Of a DNA stretch of 64,000 nt, positions 10,301-17,909 are shown piece by piece (positions within the stretch are counted from its first letter, which is position 1; each line of letters starts with the position of its first letter). This DNA comes from Crocosphaera chwakensis CCY0110 (lineage in GTDB: Bacteria > Cyanobacteriota > Cyanobacteriia > Cyanobacteriales > Microcystaceae), in contig NZ_AAXW01000024.1 of the NCBI RefSeq assembly GCF_000169335.1, positions 1 to 64,000 on the forward strand. The letters are read 5' to 3'. The notes beneath the pieces are model-generated. The model did no database searches. It saw only the letters and a list, made by a program, of their open reading frames with translations, and was not told the DNA's origin. The translations under genes and the position numbers were made by a program.

Positions 10301-10484
10301 TCAAGTGCATAAATTTGTCTGTATCGGAACCCTAGAAGAAAGAATTAATGAGATGTTAGAAAGTAAACAAAAATTAGCCGAACAAACCGTTGATTCTGGA
10401 GAAAAATGGTTAACAGAATTAGATACGGATCAACTAAGAAATCTATTATTATTAAATCGAGAGTCCATTATTGATGAACAATAG
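7344..10484 (+). CDS. SNF2/Rad54-family DEAD-like helicase (bacterial HepA/RapA-like)
   Basis: A 1046-residue ATP-dependent DNA translocase. The first ~540 residues are a bacterial SNF2-associated region. The motor follows: motif I DDMGLGKTPQ near 592, motif II DEAQ near 693, the TGTP motif near 730, and the C-terminal helicase lobe with LSLKAGGTGLNLT (about 950) and the RWWNPAVENQATDRAFRLGQ block around 966. Length and order match cyanobacterial SNF2 proteins of about 1000-1100 residues. It may remodel protein-DNA complexes or assist repair and transcription; the precise role is unknown. It ends 60 bp before the DUF4168 gene on the same strand. Confidence 0.92.
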   Translation: MTVLHGTWIDNTQEKYFFIWGENWRSLSDDLVLQDSILLHPFAVDKDEVFAQLNTNNITFQFKKDVKFVSEIFYLPSQSIDKSKKRIPLLSTQLEEDFFDQEGIDFVSCKIEGVGLKIDDTLDILRQLPLGLTDKSENLLGEDLQFWTHLYRWSLDLLTRGKYLPGIEQEENEAYGRWYPLLDSLMDQKRFSKFMQTMPNSCLAYYELTDDKIFYSLIKQTIILDFFSNIIDQQVRQFVDVSIASHSFIQKWLQSLTQNISNFEASEFEIKGLKNALTNWTSSLEEYMISSDNQQLGINQFRVCFQLETPPDNNKTSEQSNWRLNYYLQALDDPNFLISAQAIWDNPVTQLVWNNRTIDYPQETLLKGLGLASRLYYLIEDSLQETYPSYCELDPIQVYEFIRATANLLKDNGLGVILPASLEKGVEEKRLGISLTAEVKAKKGQRLSLNSLLNYKLNLAVGDKIISKKEFENLLAQKSPLVEVKGEWIALQPSDVKAAQEILNKSYDPLELSVEDALRFSTGDSSTIAKLPITNFEATGDLANLINAINNNESIPMIENPAGFKGQLRPYQQRGVGWLAFLEKWGLGACLADDMGLGKTPQLIGFLLHLKSEDMLQQPTLVVCPTSVLNNWEREVKKFAPNLSTLIHHGDKRSKGKAFFKAVNEKNVIITSYSLIHRDIKSFEPVEWQGIVLDEAQNIKNPQAKQSQAVRQLSTQFRIALTGTPVENRLSELWSILDFLNPGFLGTPQFFRRRFATPIEKYGDKQSLQIMRSLVQPFILRRLKTDKTIIQDLPEKQEMTVFCGLSSEQAQLYQELVDNSLTEIEEKTGIQRKGLILSLLLKLKQICNHPDHFLKKKSLKKSEQSGKLLRLEEMLEELIQEGDHALIFTQFSEWGKLLKPYLEKKLQQEVLFLYGATRRVQRQEMIDRFQHDPNGPRIFILSLKAGGTGLNLTRANHVFHIDRWWNPAVENQATDRAFRLGQKRNVQVHKFVCIGTLEERINEMLESKQKLAEQTVDSGEKWLTELDTDQLRNLLLLNRESIIDEQ

Positions 10485-10543
10485 CTACATTGAACCGTCT
10501 ATTATACTGGAATAGTAGATTAGGGAGATAAAGGAAAATTTTT

Positions 10544-11038
10544 ATGTTTAAATCTCTTGTGGTGGGAGGTGCGATCGCTATTGTAGGATTAATCATCCCT
10601 ACGAGTGCTTATGGTCAATTTAACGGAGGTTCTATATCCCCAACCATAGAAGCAGAAACCGTTGCTAACCCCCAAGTCAGTCCTTTAGAGTTACAACAGT
10701 TTGTACAGGTGATTAAGCGGTTTCAACGCATTGAAAGGTATATGCAAATGCAAATGGCCAAAGCTATCAAAAAAGAAGGGTTAACCCCCGAAAAATTTAT
10801 GGAGATTAACGAAAGTCAGAGACAGTTACGATCAGAGTCAGTTAATTCCTCAGAAGACTTAGAAAAATTTAGAAAGGTGGTGGTACAATTTAGAGAAATC
10901 ATGGACGATGCCGAAGAAAAGCGACAAAGTACCGTAGAAAACCAAGGATTAGAACTAGATAGATTTCTAGAAATTGAGAAAATTGTCGCCGGAAACAAAC
11001 AATTACAAAGCAAAGTAGAGCAAATGTTAGGTAATTAA
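10544..11038 (+). CDS. DUF4168 domain protein, exported
   Basis: A 164-residue protein with a clear signal peptide: a basic N-terminus, the hydrophobic run IAIVGLIIPTSAY and likely cleavage near residue 24. The mature part is helical and charged and matches the DUF4168 pattern, in which paired helical segments each end in a LTPEKFMEI- or LELDRFLEI-type block (both are visible, around residues 82-90 and 140-147). It should be periplasmic or cell-envelope located; function unknown. A GGGAGATAAAGG Shine-Dalgarno region precedes the ATG. Confidence 0.8.
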   Translation: MFKSLVVGGAIAIVGLIIPTSAYGQFNGGSISPTIEAETVANPQVSPLELQQFVQVIKRFQRIERYMQMQMAKAIKKEGLTPEKFMEINESQRQLRSESVNSSEDLEKFRKVVVQFREIMDDAEEKRQSTVENQGLELDRFLEIEKIVAGNKQLQSKVEQMLGN

Positions 11039-11044
11039 CAGAGT

Positions 11045-11087
11045 CAGGAGTCAGGGAAACCTTGCTAAATCTGCATTCTGACTCCTG
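11045..11087. repeat. Inverted repeat after the DUF4168 gene
   Basis: CAGGAGTCAG (11045-11054) and CTGACTCCTG (11078-11087) are perfect 10-bp inverted arms 7 bp after the stop at 11038. There is no T-tract, so this is more likely a dispersed cyanobacterial repeat than an efficient intrinsic terminator, though it could stabilise the mRNA end. Confidence 0.55.
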
Positions 11088-11241
11088 TAACAGCAAATAT
11101 ATCAAGTAAAAATTCGTCGTAACCCACGATCTTAAAGGGTTTAATGGGACTAAACCCCTGATTTTAACCGATAAACAGAGTAACATGAAAATAACCAAAA
11201 TGCAAATATAAGTCAAAATGAGTCAACTCGCGCGTTCCCTT

Positions 11242-11258
11242 GCGCCGTAAGACGGCGC
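11242..11258. repeat. GC-rich inverted repeat in a 373-bp gene-free gap
   Basis: GCGCCGT and ACGGCGC flank a 3-base loop inside a locally GC-rich patch (about 11229-11270) that contrasts sharply with the AT-rich gap around it. No T-run follows. It looks like a small dispersed element rather than part of a gene. Beyond this and the repeat at 11045, the gap 11039-11411 holds nothing I can identify. Confidence 0.5.
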
Positions 11259-11411
11259 GGGGTCACTCGTCAAAATCGGACAAAAAAATCAAAATGTTAA
11301 CTTGTGTAAATTTGAACGTTTATTTTGCAAATTAAATATTTATGCAGTTTTTATATAAAATAATTTTATCAATTAGCCGAAATTCATGTTACTGTTTCTA
11401 GGTGCTAAAAT

Positions 11412-11858
11412 TTAGTTACTTTCTTTAGCTTTCATGGCATAATCCCTAAATCGTTCTAAGTCAGCCATAATAGTAGACTCAACAATTCTACCTAAGAATA
11501 AGTTATCCATTAACTTACCTAACCATCCAGGAATATCATAAGCAACACTTAAACGGACAATACTACTTCCTTGTCGATCATAAAAGCGAATTGCCCCGCG
11601 ATTGGGTAAACCATCCACTGATTCCCACTGTATAATTTGATAGGGAATGACCTTTAAAATCTTCGATAACCAGGTAAATTCAAACCCACCACTGGCTAAT
11701 TTCCAGCGTGATAATTCTGGATCTTCATCTAATACTTTCACCGAGTCAATCCACTTCATCCATTTTGGCATTTGTTCTAAATCTGACCATAAACCCCATA
11801 CTAATTCTATAGGGGCATCTACTTCAATTTGTACGCTATGTTCTAACCAATGAGACAT
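11412..11858 (-). CDS. SRPBCC (START-like) family protein downstream of crtQ
   Basis: A 148-residue single-domain START/Bet v1-type ligand-binding protein. The opening VQIEVDAPIELVWGLWSDLEQMPKWMKWI is the standard polyketide-cyclase/SRPBCC signature, with the expected strand order and a long C-terminal helix. It lies 57 bp downstream of crtQ on the same strand, and the same pairing occurs in Synechocystis (slr0940-slr0941), which suggests a role in handling carotenoids or another hydrophobic ligand. That role is inference from context. A REP palindrome occupies the short gap between the two genes. Confidence 0.85.
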   Translation of the reverse strand: MSHWLEHSVQIEVDAPIELVWGLWSDLEQMPKWMKWIDSVKVLDEDPELSRWKLASGGFEFTWLSKILKVIPYQIIQWESVDGLPNRGAIRFYDRQGSSIVRLSVAYDIPGWLGKLMDNLFLGRIVESTIMADLERFRDYAMKAKESN

Positions 11859-11884
11859 TTTATATTCACATAATAATTAAAGGT

Positions 11885-11903
11885 AGGGTGGGCAATGCCC
11901 ACC
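11885..11903. repeat. REP palindrome between crtQ and the SRPBCC gene
   Basis: GGTGGGCAATGCCCACC again, identical in its 17-bp core to the copies flanking the RAYT gene. It sits 13 bp past the crtQ stop, where it could act as a 3' stem-loop in the crtQ transcript. Confidence 0.8.
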
Positions 11904-11915
11904 GTCTTCGTTATT

Positions 11916-13388
11916 TTAGCGAATTGTAGAAACTTGGGGAGATTTTTTAAGGGTTTCTGCTTGTTCTAAGATAACTTTTGCTGCTTGTTTCCCTGAAATA
12001 GTTGCCCCTTCCATACTATCAATGTAATCTTGTTGGGTGTAACTTCCTGCTAGGAAAAAATTAGGAATAGGCGTAGCTTGGGACGGTCGATAAACATCCA
12101 TTCCTGGTGCTTCTCTGTATAAAGATTGAGCTAATTTTACCACACTGTACCAAGTCATATTTAACTCCCGTGACGAAGGAAATAACTCATGAACTTGCTT
12201 TAAAACATGGTTAGCAATGTCTTCATTTTTCTCTTTAATAAAAGGATCACCAGGGGTTAAAACTAACTGTAATAATGAGCCTTCTCCTGGTTTATAATAG
12301 TCTCCAGGACTGCTTAACGCTAAATCAGAAAAGCAAGAAAAATCAGCATCGGCTGTGTAAAGTAAGTTATCAATTCCTGCTGCTTCTTTTAATTGTTTAC
12401 GCTTGTTTTCATCTTGTAATTCTGTCACCCAACCATCAAACCTTAATTGTACAGTCGCTACAGGAACCGCTTCCAATTGATAGATGTTATCAAACATAGG
12501 AAACTTACGCCAATGATCAGGCATTAATCGTTGAATTCCAGGCACGTCACAAGCACAAACATAAGCATCTGCAGTAATCGTTTCTTCTTTTTCTCCGTCA
12601 GGAATAATTAAGCCTGTGATTTCAATTTTATCGTCGTTTTCTGTATATAAAATTTCTCTAACTCTACGTCTAGTATGAATTTTTACCCCACGACTTTCGA
12701 GATAGTCAGTAATGGGTTTATGGAGATATTCATGAGGGGAACCTTCTAACATTCTCAGGATAGATGCCTCTGTTTTTGTGGCAAAAAAGAGAAAAATGGT
12801 TAACATACAACGAGCAGAAATATTCTCCGTATCAATAAACCCTAACGCATAGGCAATAGGGTTCCACATCCGCTTCAAACTGCCATTATTACCCCCATGT
12901 TGACGAAACCAGTCAGCAAAACTGATAGAATCAAGGTTACGAATAGTTTTCATTGCTCCTTCAAAATTGAGTAACCCTGGTACTAGGGGACTGGTTCCCA
13001 ACGCTAAAGAGTTAGCAATTTTATCAATAGCAGAGAGTTGAGAGGTGGTAAAAAAGGCTTTTAACCCGTGCAACGGCGCACCAACAGGAAAACGAAAGTC
13101 TAACTCCCCAATTTTACCCCCACGATTAATAAAAGTATGGGTGTGTTCTTTGAGGCGTAAATTATCGATCGCTCCTACTTTTTCCATCAAGGCAAAAAGA
13201 TTGTAATAGCAACCAAAAAAGACATGAAGCCCCATTTCAATGTGATTTCCGTCCTTATCCACCCAACTGCCCACTTTTCCACCGATAAAAGGACGAGATT
13301 CAAAGATTTCAACTTCGCAACCTGCATCCACTAAATCAATGGCCGTGGCCATACCTGCTAAACCTGCACCAACGATCGCAACTCGCAT
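11916..13388 (-). CDS. crtQ: 9,9'-di-cis-zeta-carotene desaturase
   Basis: A 490-residue FAD-dependent desaturase of the plant-type carotenoid route; it converts zeta-carotene to lycopene isomers at the thylakoid or plasma membrane. The N-terminal dinucleotide-binding motif VAIVGAGLAGMATAIDL starts at residue 3. The family blocks GGKVGSW, EMGLHVFFGCYYN and the C-terminal FLAGSYTQQDYIDSMEGAT, which closes the FAD site, are all present. Length matches cyanobacterial and plant ZDS. It is followed by the SRPBCC gene, as in Synechocystis. A NnrU/Z-ISO-like gene that would act just before it in the pathway lies 2.3 kb away, beyond the restriction-modification system. Confidence 0.95.
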   Translation of the reverse strand: MRVAIVGAGLAGMATAIDLVDAGCEVEIFESRPFIGGKVGSWVDKDGNHIEMGLHVFFGCYYNLFALMEKVGAIDNLRLKEHTHTFINRGGKIGELDFRFPVGAPLHGLKAFFTTSQLSAIDKIANSLALGTSPLVPGLLNFEGAMKTIRNLDSISFADWFRQHGGNNGSLKRMWNPIAYALGFIDTENISARCMLTIFLFFATKTEASILRMLEGSPHEYLHKPITDYLESRGVKIHTRRRVREILYTENDDKIEITGLIIPDGEKEETITADAYVCACDVPGIQRLMPDHWRKFPMFDNIYQLEAVPVATVQLRFDGWVTELQDENKRKQLKEAAGIDNLLYTADADFSCFSDLALSSPGDYYKPGEGSLLQLVLTPGDPFIKEKNEDIANHVLKQVHELFPSSRELNMTWYSVVKLAQSLYREAPGMDVYRPSQATPIPNFFLAGSYTQQDYIDSMEGATISGKQAAKVILEQAETLKKSPQVSTIR

Positions 13389-13497
13389 TCTTATAAGTTC
13401 CTTGTCTCATTTTCTTTACATATTTTAATAGAAAAAGGGTAAGAGAATATGACCTCGACAAAAATTGATGAGTATTAATTAAACAGTTGTTCAATAA

Positions 13498-13508
13498 CCT
13501 ATTTTAGG
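13498..13508 (+). promoter_or_regulatory. Candidate controller-protein operator upstream of the methyltransferase
   Basis: CCTATTTTAGG (CCTA-N3-TAGG) is the centre of a longer palindrome with perfect 9-bp arms at 13493-13501 and 13505-13513. Its exact reverse complement, CCTAAAATAGG, lies at 15640-15650, upstream of the controller/endonuclease operon. Both copies sit about 47-61 bp before the start codon they face. The 4-3-4 layout is that of known C-boxes. Confidence 0.6.
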
Positions 13509-13554
13509 TTATTATGATTGTGAATAAATGCCAACATGATATTAAAATCGAGCC

Positions 13555-14658
13555 GTGAATTCCTCCTATCTTAATCTACCACTAAATCAAATTTTTCTGG
13601 GAGATTGCCTAGCATTATTAAGTCAACTACCTAATGAATGTGTTGATTTAGTTATTTCCTCTCCTCCATATAATTTAGGCAAAGAATATGAAGCAAAAAA
13701 AGCTTTAGATAACTATTTAGCAGAGCAAACATTAGTTCTTCAAGAATGTAGTCGTATTCTGAAAAAAACAGGGTCAATTTTTTGGCAAGTTGGGGCTTAT
13801 TCTAATCAAGGCTCATTAATTCCTTTGGACATTCGCTTTTTTCCTATTTTAGAATCTTGTGGACTCATTCCTCGTAATCGAATTATTTGGGTTAGGCAAC
13901 ATGGACTTCATGCACAAAACAAATTTTCTTGTCGTCACGAAACTATATTATGGTTTACTAAATCCCCAAAATATACTTTTAATTTAGATGCTATACGTAT
14001 TCCTCAAAAATATCAGAACAAAAAGTATTATAAAGGAAATAAAAAAGGAAAATTATCTTGTAATCCTAAAGGGAAAAATCCTGGTGATATTTGGTTATTT
14101 AGAAATGTAAAACATAACCATGAGGAACAAACAATTCATCCTTGTCAATTTCCTGAAGATTTAGTAGCTAGAATAATTCTTGCTACAACTAACAGTAACG
14201 ATATTATTTTTGATCCTTATTTAGGTTCAGGAACAGTTGCAGTAGTTTCTAAAAATTATAAACGTTACTTTATTGGATCTGAAATAGAAGAAAAGTATTA
14301 TGATATTGCCTTAAGACGATTAGAGGAAAAACCAGATACAAAAAACTATTTTCCTAACCTAAAGACTCTTAGAAACTATATTGATAAAACTGGAGAAGAT
14401 ATAGAAAAATTTAGATTTGATATGCAGACTGGTAATAAAGCCACTGAAAGAAAAAAAGCGAAAATTTTTCCAGAAGAATATCATAGACAAGAATTAGAAA
14501 ATAGATTATTGTATGAAGAATCAGCTTTTTCAGCTAATTTAAGAGGCGAAGAAATACCCATTGATAATAACTTAAATGGTTCTCATAGTAAGAAGAAAAA
14601 AGTTAATCGCAATCAATCCTCAGATACAAATTTTAAACAGCTTGAAATAGAGTTATAA
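13555..14658 (+). CDS. Type II DNA methyltransferase (beta class, probably N4-cytosine)
   Basis: A 367-residue DNA methyltransferase. The catalytic motif IV, SPPYN, is at about residue 37, and the AdoMet motif I, FDPYLGSGT, comes later at about 221-229; this order defines the beta class. SPPY rather than DPPY points to N4-cytosine methylation. The start is a GTG at 13555; upstream in-frame ATG at 13528 meets a stop at once. Residues beyond about 270 form a charged C-terminal extension ending in a Lys-rich stretch. It is convergent with the endonuclease gene, whose stop is 13 bp away, and protects host DNA from it. Confidence 0.9.
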   Translation: MNSSYLNLPLNQIFLGDCLALLSQLPNECVDLVISSPPYNLGKEYEAKKALDNYLAEQTLVLQECSRILKKTGSIFWQVGAYSNQGSLIPLDIRFFPILESCGLIPRNRIIWVRQHGLHAQNKFSCRHETILWFTKSPKYTFNLDAIRIPQKYQNKKYYKGNKKGKLSCNPKGKNPGDIWLFRNVKHNHEEQTIHPCQFPEDLVARIILATTNSNDIIFDPYLGSGTVAVVSKNYKRYFIGSEIEEKYYDIALRRLEEKPDTKNYFPNLKTLRNYIDKTGEDIEKFRFDMQTGNKATERKKAKIFPEEYHRQELENRLLYEESAFSANLRGEEIPIDNNLNGSHSKKKKVNRNQSSDTNFKQLEIEL

Positions 14659-14671
14659 GCAATGGATAGCA

Positions 14672-15346
14672 TTATAAGATTCTTATGATTGCTCTCCTTG
14701 TGGGTTTTATTCCTTGACTAATAATACATTGACCCTGTTTCTGTTCAATAATATTTCTTGATCTTTGTTTTTCATATATCGACCAAACTATATTAATATT
14801 TTGCTCAAATTCCTCAAACAGTCCAACTAAACGAATAGGAACATGGAATACTTTATACTTAGTTAATGCTGTAAGTTGACTAACAGCCTGTTCGTAGTAT
14901 AAGGTACTATTAGAAGCAGGAAACATTTTCCCTTTTGTAATGATTATAACTAAGTTGGTTACTTGTGAATTTAAGTGTATTTTTGATTTAAAGAATAACT
15001 CAGAACGTAGTAAATTATTTAATAAAAAAGGATAGTTAGAAAATTGAAATTCAAGAATCACTCCTGACTTACCACAATCTATATCTTTTCCCAAAAATTG
15101 ATATGCTTTAGGAATAGGAATATGAGAAGACCATCCTTCCCTAACTAAATTATTTTCAATAAATTCATTAGTTCCGATAGGGTCAAAAATAGGATTGCCT
15201 TCTATTCCTGATTGTGAGGATGCTTTTAAATGTAATGGCATAGAGGTTAAAGTAGTTTGTATAACATTCCATTCATTATTAAATTGACTATTGATTAAAA
15301 AATTTGAATTATTAAAATCTGTGACTTCAATTTGTATTTTAAGCAA
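14672..15346 (-). CDS. Type II restriction endonuclease, BglII/BstYI family
   Basis: A 224-residue nuclease. The block IDCGKSGVILEFQFSNYPF (about residues 95-113) contains the BglII-family active site: an aspartate, then nine residues on the E-x-Q triad (LEFQ). The following LVIIITKG and PASNSTLYYEQA segments are also typical of the family. BglII cuts AGATCT and BstYI cuts RGATCY; the target here is probably GATC-based but cannot be read from the sequence. Frame and active site are intact, so the enzyme is probably functional. It is preceded after 6 bp by the controller gene, with which it should be co-transcribed. Confidence 0.88.
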   Translation of the reverse strand: MLKIQIEVTDFNNSNFLINSQFNNEWNVIQTTLTSMPLHLKASSQSGIEGNPIFDPIGTNEFIENNLVREGWSSHIPIPKAYQFLGKDIDCGKSGVILEFQFSNYPFLLNNLLRSELFFKSKIHLNSQVTNLVIIITKGKMFPASNSTLYYEQAVSQLTALTKYKVFHVPIRLVGLFEEFEQNINIVWSIYEKQRSRNIIEQKQGQCIISQGIKPTRRAIIRIL

Positions 15347-15352
15347 TATTTA

Positions 15353-15589
15353 TTATAAGTTAATTAATTTTTTAAGTAAAATGACAGGGTCAATATTTAA
15401 AGCATTACAAACTTCAAGAAATTCGATAACATCTAGTCGCCTTTCTCCCCGTTCATATTTAGACACATAGGATTGAGGTTTATTCAATCTTTTAGATAAC
15501 TCAGTTTGAGTTAAATTAGCTGATTGACGGGCATTTATTAATAATGAACGCAATTGCTTCGATTTTTGTAGATAGTTTAACTGTGACAA
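15353..15589 (-). CDS. XRE-family controller (C) protein of the restriction-modification system
   Basis: A 78-residue one-domain helix-turn-helix protein: LRSLLINARQSANLTQTELSKRLN, then QSYVSKYERGERRLDVIEFLEVCNAL, the standard XRE/Cro fold. Length and position, six bases before the endonuclease gene, are those of C proteins, which delay endonuclease expression until methylation is complete. The start is a TTG at 15589; no ATG or GTG in frame gives the complete N-terminal helix. The promoter side carries several repeated half-sites, including CCTAAAATAGG. Confidence 0.87.
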   Translation of the reverse strand: MSQLNYLQKSKQLRSLLINARQSANLTQTELSKRLNKPQSYVSKYERGERRLDVIEFLEVCNALNIDPVILLKKLINL

Positions 15590-15650
15590 TATTTATCAAA
15601 GTTTTAAAAAGTAAAATTAGTTAACTTTGACAGTATAAACCTAAAATAGG
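15577..15650 (-). promoter_or_regulatory. Controller/endonuclease operator region with repeated half-sites
   Basis: Three elements stand out upstream of the controller start. TTAACTGTGACA (15577-15588) and TTAACTTTGACA (15621-15632) are direct repeats with one mismatch. TCAAAGTT (15596-15603) and AACTTTGA (15623-15630) are perfect 8-bp inverted arms. CCTAAAATAGG (15640-15650) is the reverse complement of the palindrome at the methyltransferase promoter. Which of these the C protein binds is not known; the last is the best candidate because both promoters share it. Confidence 0.5.
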
Positions 15651-15746
15651 ATAAATCCAAAAAAACGAATTGTTAAAGTGTGGTACTTCTACGCTTCCTA
15701 TTGTGATTTTCTATTATTTAATTTAGACTGAGTTTGATATTAAATC

Positions 15747-16484
15747 TTACCAAGGTACTTTGGCGGTTACTTGCATTAACCAAGGATGACCCCACCACAA
15801 TAAAGCTACAAACCCCAACACCCCTACATAAGCAGGACGCAAAAACTCCTCCCATTTCAGGGTTTGACGACCATCTAAGACGGCTAAAAAGGGAATAATG
15901 GAAGTTCGTTCCTTCACTTTAAGAAAAGCATCCCCATAGCGTTTTTTGAGGCGATGATCCCCATGCCAAACTGCAAACACATGATGAGCAACCAAACCAA
16001 AAGAAGTTAATAAAGTAAAGGTTGTCCCCAGCCATAACGTATGGGCAACACACCAGATCACCTGTCCTACCATTTGGGGATGACGACACACCCTTAAAAT
16101 GCCGGTTTCGTAGAGATGGACTTGCGGTTTAGCGATCGCAGCAATTTCTAACAGATTAAAGGTTGCTGGATACAGAAACAAGAAAGAGATAGCCGATAAA
16201 ATCCAAACCGTTGCCTTAACCCCCGATACTCCCTGAACGTGCCATAACATTAGGCCATCGTAACGATGATTAAAAAAATAAACAATTAACACCACCGCCA
16301 AAGGAATACTTACCAACGCAAACAAAACTCGATAGAGTCTGGCTCCAATTTTTGCCTCTCCCCAAGGCCGTAAAGCAGCTAATCCACTGTGAGCAATAGC
16401 AAATCCTAACAATAGTGCTAACATAATCCCATGACTAGGGGTTAACCAGGTGGGTAGTCCCATGTTGTTAATGTTTCCTCTCAA
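15747..16484 (-). CDS. NnrU family membrane protein, probable 15-cis-zeta-carotene isomerase (Z-ISO)
   Basis: A 245-residue protein with about six membrane segments and the NnrU domain. It keeps the HSGLAALRP motif (His near residue 32) and the CRHPQMVGQVIW block, which in plant Z-ISO hold the haem-ligand His and Cys. Plant Z-ISO isomerises the 15-cis bond of tri-cis-zeta-carotene, the product of phytoene desaturase, giving the substrate of CrtQ. CrtQ is encoded 2.3 kb away in the same orientation, separated only by the restriction-modification genes. The alternative is a denitrification-type NnrU of unknown role, which I find less likely in a cyanobacterium. An in-frame ATG at residue 8 (about 16463) is a possible alternative start. 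Confidence 0.75.
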   Translation of the reverse strand: MRGNINNMGLPTWLTPSHGIMLALLLGFAIAHSGLAALRPWGEAKIGARLYRVLFALVSIPLAVVLIVYFFNHRYDGLMLWHVQGVSGVKATVWILSAISFLFLYPATFNLLEIAAIAKPQVHLYETGILRVCRHPQMVGQVIWCVAHTLWLGTTFTLLTSFGLVAHHVFAVWHGDHRLKKRYGDAFLKVKERTSIIPFLAVLDGRQTLKWEEFLRPAYVGVLGFVALLWWGHPWLMQVTAKVPW

Positions 16485-16600
16485 TGCTGTAATAAATTGT
16501 CCTACTGTTAACTATCGTAAAGTAAATTGATCCCCGTGTTGTGCTACTGTCATCATCAGTAAGAGTTACTTTAAAGCAGTGAACACTGACCAAATAAATT

Positions 16601-16638
16601 TAACTGGTAACTGATAACTGATCACTGGTAACTGATAA
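16601..16638. repeat. Short tandem repeat of AACTG(G/A)TAACTGAT type
   Basis: TAACTGGTAACTGATAACTG followed by a second ACTGGTAACTGATA makes a run of closely related heptamer-like units just upstream of rbcR. Relatives in both orientations lie near 40957-40990 and 37560-37575. These look like the simple heptamer repeats found scattered in cyanobacterial genomes, and no function is claimed. Confidence 0.55.
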
Positions 16639-16659
16639 AATCCCTTTATTGATAAATCT

Positions 16660-17661
16660 ATGTCGGATATTCCTTTCACTTTAGATCAATTGCGTATCCT
16701 CAAAGCGATCGCTGCTGAGGGGAGTTTTAAACGAGCGGCCGATACCTTGTATGTGTCTCAACCTGCGGTGAGTCTGCAAGTGCAAAATTTGGAAAAACAG
16801 TTAAATGTCCCCTTATTTGATCGTGGTGGACGTAAAGCGCAATTAACTGAAGCAGGTCATTTATTATTATCCTACGGGGAAAAAATAATTACTCTATGTC
16901 AAGAAACCTGTCGGGCGATCGAAGACTTACAAAATCTTCAGGGTGGAACCTTAATTGTCGGTGCGTCTCAAACCACAGGAACCTATCTCTTACCCCGCAT
17001 GATTGGCTTATTTCGGCAAAGATATCCTGATGTAGCGGTTCAATTACAGGTTCATTCTACCCGACGAACCTCTTGGGGAGTGGCCAATGGACAGGTTGAT
17101 CTCGCTATTATCGGCGGTGAAGTTCCTGGGGAATTACAAGATACCTTGAAAATTATTCCCTATGCTGAAGATGAACTAGCCTTAATTTTACCCATTGATC
17201 ATCCTTTAGCGAAGGTTGAGAAAGTCCAAAAAGAAGATTTATATCGTCTTAATTTTATTAGTTTGGATGCTCAATCAACCATTCGCAAGGTCATTGATAA
17301 GGTATTAACTCGCTGTAGTATTGATACCAAACGGCTAACCATTGAAATGGAATTAAATTCCATTGAAGCCATTAAAAATGCAGTACAATCTGGGTTAGGG
17401 GCTGCTTTTGTCTCCATTACCGCCATTGAAAAAGAGCTAAAAATGGGGGAAATTTATGTCGCCAGTCTTGAAGAGGTCAAAGTGAGAAGAACGTTATCGG
17501 TTATTATTAATCCGAATCGTTATCGTTCTAAAGCAGCAGAAGCGTTTATTCAAGAGGTGTTACCAGAGTTTTCTACTTATCCTGAACAATTAACCCTAGA
17601 ACATTTTTCACCTTCTCCCAATGTGTTGAAAGAGGTGGTTAATGATGTGGTTGAAGCTTAA
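16660..17661 (+). CDS. rbcR: LysR-type regulator RbcR (CbbR family)
   Basis: A 333-residue LysR regulator. The winged helix-turn-helix spans about residues 7-66, with the recognition region FKRAADTLYVSQPAVSLQVQNLEKQL. A linker follows, then the periplasmic-binding-protein-like effector domain from about residue 95 (TLIVGASQTTGTYLLPRMIGLF). The sequence is close to cyanobacterial RbcR (Synechocystis Sll0998), which controls RuBisCO and carbon-concentrating genes, rather than NdhR, which differs at the N-terminus. It is divergent from the Z-ISO-like gene; LysR proteins often bind such shared gaps. Confidence 0.87.
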   Translation: MSDIPFTLDQLRILKAIAAEGSFKRAADTLYVSQPAVSLQVQNLEKQLNVPLFDRGGRKAQLTEAGHLLLSYGEKIITLCQETCRAIEDLQNLQGGTLIVGASQTTGTYLLPRMIGLFRQRYPDVAVQLQVHSTRRTSWGVANGQVDLAIIGGEVPGELQDTLKIIPYAEDELALILPIDHPLAKVEKVQKEDLYRLNFISLDAQSTIRKVIDKVLTRCSIDTKRLTIEMELNSIEAIKNAVQSGLGAAFVSITAIEKELKMGEIYVASLEEVKVRRTLSVIINPNRYRSKAAEAFIQEVLPEFSTYPEQLTLEHFSPSPNVLKEVVNDVVEA

Positions 17662-17909
17662 TAAAATAGCTAGGAAGGTGAGGGAGAGAACGTCGGAACA
17701 GGGTAAATACTCATATCTTGCACCTTCGAGCAAATTAGCTGGTTTAGAGAGGGAATAGGCCATGGTATTTTATTTGGACGCTCACTTATTCGTGCATTAA
17801 TTACCCTTTCATTATTATTAAGTTTATTTGTAATTTGTAAAATGTGCAAAATGTCAGTAATAGGCAACAGGATTTTATTTTAGATTGATGCCAAATAACA
17901 ACACAAAAA

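Noticed and set aside
11220..11275. GC-rich palindromic patch considered as a CRISPR repeat or terminator
   Set aside because: Only one copy is present, with no spacers and no T-run after the stem.
16601..16638. Tandem short units considered as a CRISPR array
   Set aside because: Units are 7-14 bp and lack unique spacers of 30-40 bp; they match simple heptamer-type repeats.
17670..17867. 65-codon minus-strand frame between rbcR and hisZ
   Set aside because: No ribosome-binding site, biased composition and no recognisable protein features; it lies in an intergenic region and looks like chance.
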